Assembly: GCA_036244855.1 (NCBI GenBank)
Contig: BQKZ01004019.1
Location: 1 to 50,935 of the forward strand
Direction of reading: 5' to 3'
DNA length: 50,935 nt
From: Temnopleurus reevesii
Taxonomy: Eukaryota > Echinodermata > Echinoidea > Temnopleuroida > Temnopleuridae
Below are positions 34,843 to 45,695 of the stretch, piece by piece; position 1 is the first letter of the stretch; every line of letters starts with the position of its first letter. Under the pieces are notes generated by a model. The model did not search any database. It saw only the letters and a program-made list of their open reading frames with translations, and had not been told where the DNA came from. The position numbers and the translations under genes are program-made.

Positions 34843-35758
34843 NNNNNNNNNNNNNNNNNNNNNNNNNNNNNNNNNNNNNNNNNNNNNNNNNNNNNNNNNN
34901 NNNNNNNNNNNNNNNNNNNNNNNNNNNNNNNNNNNNNNNNNNNNNNNNNNNNNNNNNNNNNNNNNNNNNNNNNNNNNNNNNNNNNNNNNNNNNNNNNNNN
35001 NNNNNNNNNNNNNNNNNNNNNNNNNNNNNNNNNNNNNNNNNNNNNNNNNNNNNNNNNNNNNNNNNNNNNNNNNNNNNNNNNNNNNNNNNNNNNNNNNNNN
35101 NNNNNNNNNNNNNNNNNNNNNNNNNNNNNNNNNNNNNNNNNNNNNNNNNNNNNNNNNNNNNNNNNNNNNNNNNNNNNNNNNNNNNNNNNNNNNNNNNNNN
35201 NNNNNNNNNNNNNNNNNNNNNNNNNNNNNNNNNNNNNNNNNNNNNNNNNNNNNNNNNNNNNNNNNNNNNNNNNNNNNNNNNNNNNNNNNNNNNNNNNNNN
35301 NNNNNNNNNNNNNNNNNNNNNNNNNNNNNNNNNNNNNNNNNNNNNNNNNNNNNNNNNNNNNNNNNNNNNNNNNNNNNNNNNNNNNNNNNNNNNNNNNNNN
35401 NNNNNNNNNNNNNNNNNNNNNNNNNNNNNNNNNNNNNNNNNNNNNNNNNNNNNNNNNNNNNNNNNNNNNNNNNNNNNNNNNNNNNNNNNNNNNNNNNNNN
35501 NNNNNNNNNNNNNNNNNNNNNNNNNNNNNNNNNNNNNNNNNNNNNNNNNNNNNNNNNNNNNNNNNNNNNNNNNNNNNNNNNNNNNNNNNNNNNNNNNNNN
35601 NNNNNNNNNNNNNNNNNNNNNNNNNNNNNNNNNNNNNNNNNNNNNNNNNNNNNNNNNNNNNNNNNNNNNNNNNNNNNNNNNNNNNNNNNNNNNNNNNNNN
35701 NNNNNNNNNNNNNNNNNNNNNNNNNNNNNNNNNNNNNNNNNNNNNNNNNNNNNNNNNN
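34843..35758. other. Assembly gap (916 N)
   Basis: Unbroken run of N. The right edge resumes in a G-rich tract (ggggggggaggaggggaaaa), and the left edge lies in a possible SINE head, so repeats probably caused the break. The open frame spanning the gap is an artefact. Confidence 1.
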
Positions 35759-36807
35759 GGGGGGGGAGGAGGGGAAAATGTGTCTAAAAGATGTCACAAC
35801 ACAGTATTCCATAGGTCAATCCTTCCTTCATTAGTCAAATTCTTTTATAAAAGGTTTTTAATTTTGGATGTCCATTGAAATAATGATTAAAAGAATATTG
35901 AAAACATGTTTAGCATAAAAGTTTCACTTTTGCCCATTATTCAAACATGTCTTGTTACTCAAATACAACACTGGACAAGACGCAATTCATCAGTCGTTCA
36001 GCCGAAACGACCCCAGACTGCTTTAATCGAAGCCATCTTTAGACCACAGGTGTAATATAACACTGTTAATTGGTCTACTGTCGATTTGGTGTCAAATCAT
36101 TGTGATGTGACTCGAGCGTTAAACGACACTCCACAGGGAGAAAGTTTGTAGAAGGTTGATTTGATATTTCCCTCACTGGAAATTACATTCTGTCCCAGAA
36201 ACAAGATACTTCCCTGATTGCAGACAAAAATCATGTAGGTTGGACAAAGAATCCGCAATGGAAAAGGAAAATAATCTTCTTGAAAAGTAATCAAAATCTA
36301 ATTCAATCAACATTCTAGATGACAATGTTTTGTCTTATATTTTTACCAATGTTGTTTCATCAGGACAATGTGATATTGTCTTTGTATGTATTTAATATAA
36401 AAATATAAACAAAACATAAATGCGAAATTATGGATTTTCACAGACACAATTACACTTACATACAAAACCATCACGTCCATGAAAATTCACACGCACACAC
36501 AGATACGTTCACGCACATTTTCGCGCGCATGCGCTCAGTCACTCCCTAACAAAATGCTCAAATCTTAAAGAAAGATAGCTGAATAACGCCGGACCCGGAG
36601 AAGGCTCTAATACAATACCAAATATCAATTGAAATACACCACTTTAGTTGATTTTATTCAGGACAGTTCATTTTGTTCATACTGCATTTTTCATTATTCT
36701 CAATTTGAACGCTTTCAAAATATTTTATTGAAATTGTAATGATATTGTCAATAACCCGTGTATATGTACAGTATGTTGACGCCTACTATTTAGGTTTTTT
36801 TTAAACT
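35759..36807. other. 3' flank, no gene seen; exact NRF-1-type site
   Basis: AT-rich. GCGCATGCGC at 36525-36534, preceded by C, is an exact NRF-1 (alpha-PAL) consensus, inside a short CpG-rich, alternating purine-pyrimidine stretch (36511-36534). The frame on - at 36097-36294 is unrecognised. Confidence 0.4.
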
Positions 36808-36870
36808 ATTCATTCATATTGTACCATGGTATCCCATTCAACAACATTTGGTCGTCCATGGGGCCTGGAA
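36808..36870 (-). mobile_element. Retroposon 3'-tail fragment, copy 2
   Basis: On the minus strand: ccaggccccatggacgac, spacer, gttgttgaatgggatacc, atgg, then tacaatatgaatgaat. It aligns word for word with copy 3 (gggccccatggaagat ... ttgttgaatgggctaccc). Confidence 0.6.
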
Positions 36871-37134
36871 TGCCTTAAAATAGTTACAGGTAAAACAAAT
36901 AAGGTTAAATATAATACAACAAATATCGAAAAGCAGGATTGACGTTTATAAAAAGAAAAGATGCAATAAATAATGTGTTATGATCTGATACAAAGTATTG
37001 GCAGCATTGAAATCACTGTTGGAAGAATAATAAAAGTTATAATCATTCTATGGCAAGTTGTCTACGTATTGGCATGTCTATTGATAAGTTTTGGATTTAT
37101 CGCTTTTGTTTTTATTTTATCTAATTTCATACTT

Positions 37135-37326
37135 AGCTTCATACATTTACGTCACAGAAAGCAGTATCATAAATTAATAAACAGAGTCATTATTGTCGAC
37201 GAAACTGCAAGCCACAATGTGGTAATAATTTGCCCTTTGTCGTCTTTGATCTCTTGTACATTGTGATTCAATCTTCAATTATGTAATTATTGAGAATATT
37301 GGGATATCACAATATATTAGATATCT
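37135..37326 (+). repeat. 192-bp direct duplication, copy 1, ending at a single N
   Basis: Identical to 37475-37666 except for three substitutions that I can see, with no indels (constant offset 340). The base straight after this copy is N (37327). The sequence before the copy differs from that before copy 2. Either a real recent duplication or two contig/haplotype ends stitched together. Confidence 0.9.
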
Positions 37327-37327
37327 N
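37327..37327. other. Single ambiguous base at duplication boundary
   Basis: One N exactly where copy 1 of the 192-bp duplication stops. Its position at the boundary suggests an assembly join. Confidence 1.
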
Positions 37328-37474
37328 GTTACAAAAATACAATGCAATGGTTTTTTTCAAATGTAGTGCTACAATACTATTTTGCGGCAAATTTGTATTA
37401 GAATTTAACATAATGAGCACAGATATCGCTTATACCTGTATAGTATTTACAAAAACATTGTATATGTGGGTTTC

Positions 37475-37666
37475 AGCTTCCTACATTTACGTCACAGAAA
37501 GCAGTATCATAAATTAATAAACAGAGTCATTATTGTCGACGAAACAGCAAGCCACAATGTGGTAATAATATGCCCTTTGTCGTCTTTGATCTCTTGTACA
37601 TTGTGATTCAATCTTCAATTATGTAATTATTGAGAATATTGGGATATCACAATATATTAGATATCT
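37475..37666 (+). repeat. 192-bp direct duplication, copy 2
   Basis: See copy 1. The flanking sequence then continues as caagtataattgcc. Near-identity without indels implies very recent origin or an assembly artefact. Confidence 0.9.
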
Positions 37667-38689
37667 CAAGTATAATTGCCATTAATAAAGAAAATATCGG
37701 ATTGCAAAAATGACAATTACAAACAATACTTGGATTATCAATGGAAAACCAAGTAAATGTATTTTGGCTTTGACGTAACTTTGTCGCATGTGTGAAGTAT
37801 ATGTTTACCACTGAGTCTTTTTTTATGTTGTTTCTACTAGTCTACTGATCTCTTTCCCGCCATTTGACAATGACTTCCTCTACTATTTGTTTTACGTTTT
37901 ATGGTCTCAAAATTAATGTATATGTGTTTGGAATGTTTGTTCATTACTTCTTTGAATATGAACGATTGTTGCAATAATAAAACGAAATATAACTGTCCAA
38001 TCATTGAATCTCAATAGGTAAACCTCATAAAATTTGATAGGGTCCTGAATCTTAATTAAATGATCTCGCCCCTATTCTACGGTGAAAGTTAACAACTTTA
38101 GTCGTTCATTTACACCCCAGATAAGAATCTAACTTGTATTATACCGATAATGTAGCCCTGCTCTCTCATTATAATCGGAATGAATTGGTCGTTTAATAGA
38201 ATGGCTTCAAATTGAGTCCAAGGTTAAAAAGTCCGTAAATACCATTATCAGGGTGAAGTTGAACAGGGCATTGACATACTCTTACACACTGGAATTATAT
38301 CAAAACGGATGAGGTCTTCAGTAATTTTGAAAACGAGGGGTTCGTAGTAACCTTAGTCCGTACTTTGTACTCATGTCTGCATTATCATGATTATCTTAGT
38401 AATGTGTAATATGCATTTCCCTTTTTCAAAATTTAAGCTTTGATGCTACAATAATCTAATTCGGAAGGAAAAACGTATACGTAGAAAAACAACAACTAAG
38501 AAGCAGCATTTGCCAATTTTGAATGATTTCGATGTTTTTATTAATTTGATAGAGGTGAAATATATTGTATATTATATATTTGTATATATTAACTTGTTTT
38601 TATTTCATTTAATTTCAAGGATTTTTTATTCAGTCATAAAAAGTGACAAAGATAACATGAAATACCAAAAATATACATCGAAATACAAA
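37667..38689. other. 3' flank, no gene seen
   Basis: AT-rich unique-looking DNA. The + frame 38510-38740 runs into the retroposon tail that follows, and its product is low-complexity and unrecognised. It might include decayed LINE sequence, but I see no reverse-transcriptase motif. Confidence 0.4.
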
Positions 38690-38774
38690 GAACAGGGCCC
38701 CATGGAAGATAAACGTTTGTTGAATGGGCTACCCTGTTGAAATAATAGATAAATAAATAAATAAATAAATAAAA
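38690..38774 (+). mobile_element. Retroposon 3'-tail, copy 3, with TAAA tail
   Basis: gggccccatggaagat, aaacgtttgttgaat, gggctaccctgttgaaataa, followed by (gataaataaataaa...)n to 38774. The words acaggg/ccctgt and cccat/atggg can pair, so the transcript end would fold into a stem-loop, as expected for a 3' end recognised by a non-LTR reverse transcriptase. The best-preserved copy of the tail in the window. Confidence 0.65.
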
Positions 38775-41000
38775 TATTGTAAACCATTTCAGTTTTTAAT
38801 GTAAACCAATTGATTTGCTTTCTATTATTTTACCGATTTCTCAATGAATAATTACTTTTTGCTCATTCAGATTTTCTTTGGCAGACATGTAACAAACATT
38901 ACCCCTTCCCCCTATCCCCTACCCCAAATTTCCAATGGGTTTCGCCGGAAAAGTAGAGCTGTATGGTCTAGCGGTGGTTCACCCGCTCCTAATTATGGCG
39001 GGGTGGTAAGGTCTGGAAAATGAATTATTGTTTACGGGGGCTTTACCAAACAAGGAATCCGTCCCCGCCCAAAATGCTCACTTCATCTTGACACTTGTCT
39101 CTCAACACATTTAATCATTTGCGCTTATTACTCGCTCAAATAGGCTATTGAACGTAAGTGAACTACGATTTAACGCTTCATGCAATTTCCAAATTTCATA
39201 CATCATTGTGATGTGCTATTGGCTTTAGATAATCATCAGATGTATGTTTCATCTATTTGAATATGCGGAAAATATAATTTGTATTTGAATTTAAATTTGA
39301 ATTACTAGATTGGCCTTTATCTTGTAAAAGAAAAAAATTATTTCTCCCTCTCTCTCTCCCTCTCTCGATGTCCCACACACTTACACATCTATGTACGTCC
39401 TACACGCAACACGCACACACGACACAGACACATAGGTCGTGTATCCTTTCGCTGTCATTTTCTTCTTTTTATCTATTTTATTCCCTATCATTCTTTTAGT
39501 CTATTCCAATTTTTAGGATAAAAGTGTTTTGCTAGGCCTGCGTAATTTGGAAGTTAAAATGTTAAAGACGAATATGTTCTGATGTTTATCTTCTTTTTAC
39601 CTACATGCAATGGTGAAATGGAAGTTCTTTTACTTTCTGACCCAATCTATATATAACCATATCCCTCCCTTATTTTGCTCTCATTCAATCAGCATTTCGT
39701 GCATTAGCAATCATAATGATTAGCCAAGCCCCCGATTGTAAATCATTCACCAATATCCTGCCATATTACCCTACCGAAAACTTTCGAGTCAAAACAGCAT
39801 TAGACGAGAACTTGACGGTAAATGGGAGTTACGGAAAACGCGCGAAAGTGGGAGGGAGAGAGGGCGGGTGATGGAGGGACAGTAAGCTGGTTGTTCAACC
39901 TGCCTCGACCAGCTGCTTTCAATATCACGAAGGTGGCGTAAAATCAGGCCGCAACGTCGGTAGGGTAGTCCCGACAAACAAAGCGAGAAAGCACGTGATT
40001 TAGAATAATTCTCTTTCTAGTTCATACCTTTCTCGACAAGGTTAGGCTAGGTAAATGACCTCAATGTCTAGATTGGTTTGTCTGTCTTTTCTTCTCTCTA
40101 CTTAGGAATGATTAGTGAGTTAGAAAGAAAGAGAAAGTAATGTATCCGAGATTAGTGATCATTCGTGAACAGGTATAATGGAGAACTGTATTTTTTTTTT
40201 AATTTGTATTTATTTATGGTCTTCTCTGTAAAAACAACAACAACAAAACAAAACAAAACAAAACAAAACAGGAAAGTCACATTCAGGTCATGTATGGCTT
40301 TCTGCACAAGATATATAGCTCAATCATTGATATAACATATAAAAAAAACAAGATAACATTATCAATAACATAATAAACTTTCCTTTTTCCAGGATCAAGT
40401 TTAATGAGTCTAATTATTATCATTTTCAATTAGCATATTAGGTCGAATGATTTGAAAAAAAGGTCGTGCTGACCTTCAACACGTGGGCAATGTGTAAAAT
40501 GAAATAATGTGACATGCGGCGGAGAGATAGAATAAAAATTCATGAATGTTTTTGTTTACTTGCTTTTACTTGCATAAAACCTGTATTCTAAGATTCTCAA
40601 CTAGCAGATAAATTAATGACAGACGGATTTTTAAAGCGATACAGTTTTGGGGAGAGCGACAGTATTATATTGCTCAAAATCGTATCGAAAACAATGAGAT
40701 GATACATCATCCATTCCTTAGGCAAGCTCACGTCACGTACAATACACCCATCTCATCTCTAGAGTCCCATATCTCATATTGATGACGTCAACAGAATCAA
40801 GAACAATCACCACTCCTCTCGTTCTCTCATGATCATGAATAGATAAATTGAGTTAGATTGCATTTACATTTTTTTTATCTGAAATGTTATCTAAATATAG
40901 AAATGTAAAGGTTAGTCTGACATAGACAAGACACACAAATGATTGGCTATTTCAAATTATGATCTGAATAAATAATTTTGTGGATTATATGCTGTGAAGA
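38775..41000. other. 3' flank with GC-richer block at 38930-39075 and simple repeats
   Basis: The block 38930-39075 is CpG-rich, non-repetitive and contains taattatg and ttgtttac (homeodomain- and Fox-type words). A CT/CA tract lies at 39340-39430, (AAAAC)n at 40245-40272. GC-richer DNA at 39780-39990 has an unrecognised - frame. No gene recognised. Confidence 0.4.
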
Positions 41001-41087
41001 TTGACACCTACCTCTCCTAAACATTTAAAATGCAGTACAGTGCGTCACATGCAAATAATTAGGAGTGGAGAGAGAAGTCTTAGATGG

Positions 41088-41091
<4 letters not shown>

Positions 41092-41130
<39 letters not shown>

Positions 41131-41145
41131 CGTGCGTGTGCGCCT
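41092..41145. repeat. (GT)n microsatellite
   Basis: Nearly pure (GT)n, then cgtgcgtgcgtg. The antisense reading (His/Thr-rich frames to 41762) is repeat, not protein. Confidence 0.95.
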
Positions 41146-41157
41146 GTTTGGCATGTG

Positions 41158-41626
41158 TGTTCGTGTACAACAATGTGTTGGAGTGTAGATGGATGATTGC
41201 GTGTATATTGTGTTTGTGTGTTCGTGTTAGACAATGTGTGGGGTGTAGGTTGATCGGTGATTGTGTGTGCATTATTTGTATGTGTGTGTTCGTGTAAGAC
41301 AATGTGTGGCGGTGTAGGTAGGTGATTGTGTGTGTGTATTCTGTGTATGGGTGTGTGTGTGTGAGTGTTCGTGTAAGACAATGTGTGTGATGTAGGTGGA
41401 TGATTATGTGTGTGTTCTGTGTATGTGTGTATATCCGTGTGAGACAATGTGGGACGAAGATGGGTGATTGTGTATGTGTGCATGTGTATGTTGTGTGCGT
41501 CTGTTCGTGATAGACAATGTGTGGGGGTGTAGATGGGTGATTGTGCGTGTTGTGTGTGTATGCGCGTGTGTTCGTGTAAGTTAAAATGTTGGTGCATGTG
41601 GGTTATTAAGTGTGTAGGGGTGAAAG

Positions 41627-41630
<4 letters not shown>
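41158..41630 (+). repeat. GT-rich minisatellite, about 68-bp unit, seven copies
   Basis: A recurring unit ttcgtgtaagacaatgtgtg, then gggtgtaggtggatgattg, then a variable gtgtgt filler. The anchor ttcgtg (or its variant) starts at about 41160, 41221, 41289, 41368, 41433, 41504 and 41571, so spacing varies from about 61 to 79 bases, the filler supplying the variation. Copies are diverged, and the last one decays around 41590. Confidence 0.8.
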
Positions 41631-41674
<44 letters not shown>

Positions 41675-41675
41675 T
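41631..41675. repeat. (GT)n microsatellite
   Basis: Pure (GT)n run at the right end of the minisatellite; with the run at 41092 it brackets the array. Confidence 0.95.
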
Positions 41676-42713
41676 ATGTGTGCCTGTGTTTGTTCGGGTG
41701 GCATTCCAAATAGAATTGTTAAGATTCCATTTCGTTGTTTTTGTGAGTTTTTTTGTGTGCACATGTGGCCCAAAACAGCATTACAAATAGTAATGTCTAC
41801 TGCAGACTTGTGTTTAAACACAAATAATCTTGACATTATGGAGGCGCCATTAATATTATTTTGGAGGAAAAACATAGGGATTTTCCGAAGTGTAAATACC
41901 ATCTATTAATGAAGGGCATCGTTACTTGATTTTTAGATTAATAACCTTTCCTAAAAAGAGTTTTTAAAAATTGTATTTAATGGTGCCTTATGAAGAACTC
42001 GTCTCTTTTTTTTAAATCCTAGAATTGGACCTTTAGAAGATGAGAAAAGTACATACAATCGTCATAATTGATGACACAAAATTGACATATCCCTAGCTTT
42101 CAACACCACTTGGTCCAAACTTCCCCTCTTTGGAAGCATTCGGACCAAGATTACGATCGGAAATGTACCCGGAAATGTAATAAGTTTGTCTGGGCATGGT
42201 TGGGGAGAGGGTTAACGTCCACTAAATCCGAACCTTCTTTCCTCCCCTCGTATGACCCCTTTGCGTTAGAAGCAAAGGGGCAGGGTTAGTTCTTTGAAAC
42301 CAATCGAGAGGACTTGGTTGGTTAATTAATTCTTACCAAAAAGAATCCATTCGATGTCCTAAAATCTCAAATTATTAAAACCATGTTATAGGAAAATAGA
42401 CATGCAAAATTGATTTATTCATAGCATTACCTGATAACGTTTTGTCCCGACTCTTCCCAATAGATAAAAAAGGGTAAGCAGATACACGGACAGAAATTGT
42501 AACGTTTCTACTGTTGACAGGTTGATGCGTTGTATTAAATGCCAAATCATACTTTTAATTTCATCATATTAGAAACAGAAATTGCCCTAGAAGTTTAGAA
42601 ATCAATTATAAATGAAACAGAAAATGTTAGGCTGGCTCCTCGAGACATCGATGACTTTTTATGAACAGATACTGATGAGTTTGCAATCAAATGTGATTAA
42701 TTGCAACATCCCC
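41676..42713. other. 3' flank, no gene seen; perfect hairpin at 42256-42280
   Basis: A GC-richer block at 42090-42300 contains CCCCTTTGC (42256-42264) paired perfectly with GCAAAGGGG (42272-42280) across a 7-base loop. Its arms each hold a CTTTG/CAAAG TCF-type core. No credible exon. Confidence 0.4.
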
Positions 42714-42721
42714 TTACGTTA

Positions 42722-42985
42722 TTTTTTATTATTATAATAATAAAAATAATAATAATGTTTTATTTACCCAGGGTAGCCACATTCAGCTGTAATTAGCTGC
42801 TCTTCCAGCGGGCCCTTCATAACATAAAGTTATTATTACCCTTCTCCTTTCTTAAATGCCGAGCGCCTGGCAGGAAGGCAGATGGTCCCATTTTTATAAG
42901 TCTTTGGTATGACTCGGCCGGGGATCGAATACACGACCTTCCGTTAATGGGGCAGACGCTCTACCACTGAGCCACACATGACCGG
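42722..42985 (-). mobile_element. tRNA-derived SINE with retroposon 3' tail
   Basis: Read on the minus strand: the head ccggtcatgtgtggctcag contains a pol III A box TGGCTCAGTGG (42964-42974), then a B box GTATTCGATCC (42922-42932) at tRNA-like spacing, a tRNA-unrelated body, a tail gggcccgctggaagag ... gtggctaccctgggtaaata, and an (ATT)n end at 42724-42757. Likely target duplications are ttacgttatttttta (42714-42728) and ttatgttcttttta (42986-42999), imperfect and overlapping the tail. The tail shares its word order with the fragments at 34187, 36808 and 38690, implying mobilisation by the LINE that owns that 3' end. The family name is not assigned. Confidence 0.8.
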
Positions 42986-42999
42986 TTATGTTCTTTTTA

Positions 43000-43489
43000 G
43001 TTCTCATTGTAACAAAAGTAAATTAGATGTTTTCAATGAAACAAAAGTTCACAACAAATCGTCATATTTGATGATTGATGATACACAAGGGACCAGAATT
43101 TGACCGAATACCGAAAAAGAATAGAGAAGACATAATGGCTGAACTTCATTGAATCAGATAATTGGAACAAGGTAACAAAATATGACGCGTTTGACTTGAA
43201 AATAACACGATGTACTTTTAAAGGAAGACAATTTTTAACACCAGCTTAAAAAGAGATTATAAAGAATGAACCTTTATTATCTTAATTACTTATTATTTGG
43301 AATACAAAGTTTCGAATATCTAAACCCAACGACATGTAAGTAGGCAAAATAGTCCTTTTATACAGCAGCCTGGTAAACACCGGGTAAACACCGGACGTTT
43401 TTAGCCGTATCAGACAGTAAAATCACCGGATAAGTGTAAATGGGGAAAAGATGCAAAAATGCATTTGATATTAATGTTAGATAATAATA
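43000..43489. other. 3' flank, no gene seen
   Basis: AT-rich; a small direct repeat taaacaccgg occurs twice around 43373-43393. Nothing else noted. Confidence 0.5.
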
Positions 43490-43665
43490 CAAAATTTTCA
43501 ACAATGATAATAAAAAAAATAGTAACAATAATAGTAATTATAATTGTAATAATAATGATAATAATAATAACAATAATAACGATGGTTATGATATTGATAT
43601 TGATATAAAAGCAACATTGATTGTGCGCCTTATACGGGTATTTCAAAGCGCACATAAAAATTATA
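43490..43665 (-). mobile_element. ATT-type tract plus SINE-like 3' fragment
   Basis: On the minus strand: gtgcgctttgaaatacc, cgtataaggcgcacaatc, a short spacer, then a long (ATT)n-rich tail down to about 43490. The GCGC words and the trinucleotide tail match the style of the fragment at 22994-23060, suggesting the same family. The head is not recognisable. Confidence 0.4.
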
Positions 43666-44915
43666 GACTGTTTACATTTCGCAGTCACTTTTGAAGTTTG
43701 TTTGAAATACGAGTTTGTTACTAGGAGTCATTTATTCCTCATCAGTAACTTCATATCTTCTGCTGAAAGTTTCAGTGTGAAAGGGGCTCTCATAAAAGAA
43801 TAGCGGGTAGAAAAGACAAAGGAGTTTTAATTGTTACGGATGTGGTGTTGCCATCGGCATTGTATCTGCCTTTTGTTTGAAATATCAAGCTATTGTGCGC
43901 AACCTCGCCTCCGGGTATACAAGTTCACCCTACACATGCCCGAAGGATAGACTGGCGGGTCAAATATCATGCATCATATTCATCATCGTTCTTCAAATAT
44001 TCTTATGAAATTACAATTTCTTGTATTTTGACCCACTTTAAATCCTAAGTTTTTTAAATACCGCTTTTGTATACACTTATCTATCAATTCTGGGGTTGAG
44101 AAAAGATATCACCAATCAATATTGTAATGTGTGGTTCTGAAATATATTCTGAAATATTTGACATAACATCTTTAACTGTTCACTCTTAAAGCAATAAAAA
44201 GATATCAAACATAGTTTGCAATTCTGAGTCACATCTAAAAATCATTAAAAGGTATATTTAGTCATCAGAATCATATTCATGATAATTTCATAAGTAAAAG
44301 TAATGTATAGAGTTAAATGACTAGTCTCCTCTTACTCGATCAACGAGATTGCCCTTAAATAGATCACCGCCATAGCAACATATAATATCTCCTCTCCGGG
44401 TTCAGAATCGATGATATCACCTCAGGAAACATAGAAATACAGATAATTCCATCAAATCTTTTTCTACAAATTCTAAACTGCTGTAAATCCGAGTATTGTG
44501 CCTGGCCTCAGGCAATTGTCCGAGTAATATGGCCCCATTAAAAAGTGATTTAATTTACCCAAATAAGATTTTGTACTTTAGTAGAAAAAGGTGAACAAAA
44601 CGCACTCGATCCGTCTGTCAATACATCAATCGCAATTGAAGTCATTTCTGATTGTTTCCGCTTATATCTCTACGGATGAATTGATTTCCTTTGTTTTCCA
44701 GATTTGTCTGAGTGAGTCTTTATGTCGTATCTCCCAATTTTCTTCTCATTTTTATGATTATCATTCACTTCTAGCTATTTCTTTATTTCTTTATAAAGTA
44801 TTCACTACGATAAAGAGCGGACAGTTCAATATTATGAAGATAATGTAAATAGATCATTAGCAAATTTGCATGTCATTTCCATGTTGTGTACTTTTGATTA
44901 CCTCACTTTTTCCAA
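43666..44915. other. 3' flank, no gene seen
   Basis: A GC-richer patch at 43880-43960, otherwise AT-rich. The + frame 44591-44848 is unrecognised. Confidence 0.5.
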
Positions 44916-44919
44916 TTAG

Positions 44920-45042
44920 TTTTTTTTTTTTGTGGAGGGGGGGGGGGTTGCTGATTGGACAAATCCCTAATACTCGCTCCCTGCTTTTTTTTGGGGGGGG
45001 GGGGGTTGCTGATTGGACAAATCCCTAATACTCGCTCCCTGC
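44920..45042 (+). repeat. Tandem duplication (58-bp unit) with T-run/G-run and CCAAT box
   Basis: Two copies of T-run, G-run, then ttgctgattggacaaatcc, ctaatactcgctccctgc. The ttgctg word starts at 44948 and 45006. Copies are identical over the non-homopolymer part. Each carries gattgg, an inverted CCAAT box. Confidence 0.9.
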
Positions 45043-45459
45043 CTGTTTTTGTAGCATAATTAGCTTTATATATCAATCGCTGAAAATGATAAACGACGTT
45101 GTTGAACCAAGTTTAGAAACGTGAATAAATTAGTATCTAACTTCGTAACTACCATTTTGTTCACCTAATTAAAACGGAAATTCCTTTATGAACGACAGGT
45201 ATTGAGCTGACAGATGGACATAAAGGTGCGTCCTCCATACCCGCCTCAGTGGCCATTCCAATCCAATCATTTCGATCTTTGGAATGAGACTTGGTCTAAT
45301 CTAATTGTCTGACATTCATTTTTCAATATTTAGCTTATAATATGTACCGTGATTGGGCAAAAAATAGCGATGTGATTATACATGAAGGTTAATTTGATTT
45401 GTAAAGGATTGCGCGTGGTAAATCCGAGTTTCAAGTTTTGAGTACTTACAACACACACC

Positions 45460-45535
45460 CTCCCTTCTTCTTCTTTTCTTTTTTTTCCCTCCGTTTTCTC
45501 CTTCTTTTTCTTCTTCTTTCTCTTCTCCTTCTTCA
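45460..45535. repeat. TTC/CT pyrimidine tract
   Basis: About 75 bases of almost pure pyrimidine (cttcttcttttctttttttt and so on). The minus-strand frame here is Lys/Glu-rich translated repeat. Confidence 0.85.
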
Positions 45536-45617
45536 TAGTTTGATACCCGATTGCCATGGCACTGGAGGCTCCACTTACCAAACCTGAAAATGGAGGAAGG
45601 TCGTCAGATTGTTCCGC

Positions 45618-45695
45618 CAGGGCTATCAGCCAATCACAATGCTAGAAATCTAATCACAGGGCTATCAGCCAATCACAATGCTAGAAATGTAATCA
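45618..45695 (+). repeat. Tandem duplication of a 39-bp unit with CCAAT boxes
   Basis: cagggctatcagccaatcac, aatgctagaaatctaatca at 45618-45656, repeated at 45657-45695 with one or two changes. Each unit has a direct-orientation CCAAT box (agccaatcac), so two boxes stand 39 bases apart. Confidence 0.9.

Noticed and set aside
34772..35812. 346-codon frame on -
   Set aside because: Spans the N gap, so nearly all its residues are unknown; an artefact.
36973..37517. Hydrophobic frames of 97 and 75 codons around the 192-bp duplication
   Set aside because: Hydrophobicity follows from AT-rich codons. The two frames end in the duplicated segment in different ways, and no family is recognised.
38955..39015. 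tRNA-like head (tggtctagcggtggttcacc)
   Set aside because: Resembles a tRNA A-box region, but no B box or cloverleaf follows at the right spacing.
41025..41902. Long His/Thr- or Val/Cys-rich frames on both strands
   Set aside because: Translated GT/CA microsatellite and minisatellite; no start context or domain.
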